Shown: positions 63,309 to 64,000 of the stretch, piece after piece
Layout: every line of letters begins with the position of its first letter
Numbering within the stretch: position 1 is the stretch's first letter
DNA from: NIOZ-UU13 sp964653075
Lineage (GTDB): Bacteria; Planctomycetota; Phycisphaerae; Sedimentisphaerales; Anaerobacaceae
DNA length: 64,000 nucleotides
Reading direction: 5' to 3'
NCBI GenBank assembly: GCA_964653075.1
Contig: CAZZAX010000003.1
Span: forward strand, 40,328-104,327
The notes under the pieces: model-generated
What the model was told of the DNA's origin: nothing
The model's database searches: none
Seen by the model: only the letters and a program-made list of their open reading frames with translations
Position numbers and translations under genes: made by a program

Positions 63309-63887
63309 CTCCTCTCTGTCTGCGCACCTGGGAGCCGCCGGCCAACACCACACTCACACCCTATGACCTGCACACGCTCTGTGTGTGCCCTATGGCCTGT
63401 CAATGAGCGAACGCTCGCCGACACCAAGCCTGCTGGCAGCAGGACGCTCACCCACCAAGCCCATAAATGAACCGTCCCAGCCACCAGCCAAGTCTGCCTT
63501 GTTTCCGCCCGCCGGCGAGACGCCCGTCAGCTTTTCCCCCTTCATCCTGTCCTTACCCATCTTAACGCAGTTTGCTTGCTTGGTTGACATTGCCCCACAC
63601 TGCCGCGGAGTCGGCCGTTCCGGCTCAAGCCCAACACAGAGGCCAACACAGGGAGATACATAGGTGCTCTTGGTGTAGTGGCTGTTTCCGGCCTTGCTTA
63701 TCCCATGGCGTCGTGTCATTGCTGCTTGTCGTTGTGTGATTTGTTGGCCGAACCACACGCAGCTCAGGCCCAAGCCCAAGCCCACGCACAGAGCACAGAG
63801 CCAGTTGCTTATCACTATGAGACAATGGCTGTTTCCGACCTTCTTGACCCCTCCGAAAGTTTTTTTCAATAATTTTTAAGTTTCCTC
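63309..63887. other. GC-rich non-coding stretch
   Basis: There is no credible gene. GTGGCTGTTTCCGGCCTTGC at about 63680 recurs as ATGGCTGTTTCCGACCTTCT at about 63826, and CCCAAG/GCCCAC simple repeats lie between. Short open frames here are low-complexity. Confidence 0.5.
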
Positions 63888-63915
63888 TTGACTTCTGTCA
63901 ATGAGGGTATATCAT
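63888..63915 (+). promoter_or_regulatory. possible promoter for a gene beyond the window
   Basis: TTGACT (63888-63893) and TATCAT (63910-63915) with a 16-base spacer; no gene starts in the last 90 bases of the window. Confidence 0.3.
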
Positions 63916-64000
63916 TTACAGAGAAGTGTTAACCAACGAAACCCATTTAAAGACACCTGCAAAATGAGTGAATTTGGCAGAGTCAAGTAGAGGTGAAAAT

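Noticed and set aside
63228..63663. Overlapping small frames in the GC-rich tail region
   Set aside because: They lie on both strands in repeat DNA, lack ribosome binding sites and encode Pro/Arg/Thr-rich low-complexity text.
1..64000. CRISPR array or cas genes
   Set aside because: No regularly spaced identical repeats with unique spacers and no Cas motifs were seen.

Overview
The window looks like chromosome of a planctomycete, probably class Phycisphaerae. This is inferred from content, not proven: secreted glycan-degrading enzymes beside a sodium:solute symporter, ECF sigma plus FecR-type regulators, a NEW3-type membrane protein, dispersed short repeats with GIY-YIG genes, and many decayed insertion sequences.

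Bases 1-13.7 kb are ordinary metabolic chromosome: a HAD hydrolase (cut by the window edge) and a class I glutamine amidotransferase; a minus-strand alcohol dehydrogenase / aldehyde:ferredoxin oxidoreductase pair; a secreted GH20 hexosaminidase and a beta-helix protein; then a glycerophosphodiester phosphodiesterase, a small membrane protein, a symporter and a glycerol-1-phosphate dehydrogenase-like enzyme in one operon; then an exported ADP-ribosylglycohydrolase-family protein.

Bases 13.7-21 kb are repeat-rich. They hold three attC-like sites of 61-63 nt that delimit a small integron-type cassette array without a visible integrase (CALIN-like). Its cargo is a lipoprotein, a TIR-domain protein and a RelA/SpoT-type synthetase. 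A secreted DUF5060-type glycoside hydrolase follows, behind a strong promoter and a hairpin-bearing leader. A tRNA-Arg(CCU) marks the border to degraded mobile DNA.

Bases 21-38.4 kb are a decaying accessory region. Two ECF sigma factors and a membrane FecR/anti-sigma protein precede a RiPP locus: a 60-residue peptide with seven strictly alternating cysteines, a CcpM-like radical SAM/SPASM maturase, a membrane-anchored protein of unknown function and an ABC exporter. Around it are remnants of IS1634, IS630, IS110 and IS1182 elements, a 151-bp MITE-like element, a broken MauE/DoxX gene fused to a copy of the FecR tail, and an ABC-2 system with a dead ATPase.

Bases 38.4-61.9 kb are the highlight: ten co-directional, mostly overlapping genes behind a consensus promoter carrying three 10-bp-phased repeats. 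After a small HTH gene come sspB (DUF4007), sspC (ATPase), sspD (PAPS-reductase-like) and sspA (cysteine desulfurase), the single-strand DNA phosphorothioation module. Then come an unusual 1539-residue protein (sulfur-binding-like head, NERD nuclease, pseudokinase, active-type kinase and DptF-like ATPase in one chain), a zinc-ribbon protein in the DptG position, a 1759-residue PD-(D/E)XK plus HerA-type ATPase in the DptH position, and a second divergent DUF4007-like/ATPase pair. I read it as a phosphorothioation-based anti-phage system that combines Ssp chemistry, Dpt/SspFGH-like effectors and a PglW-like kinase. The operon ends at a terminator, a tyrosine-recombinase fragment and non-coding repeat units (62-64 kb).
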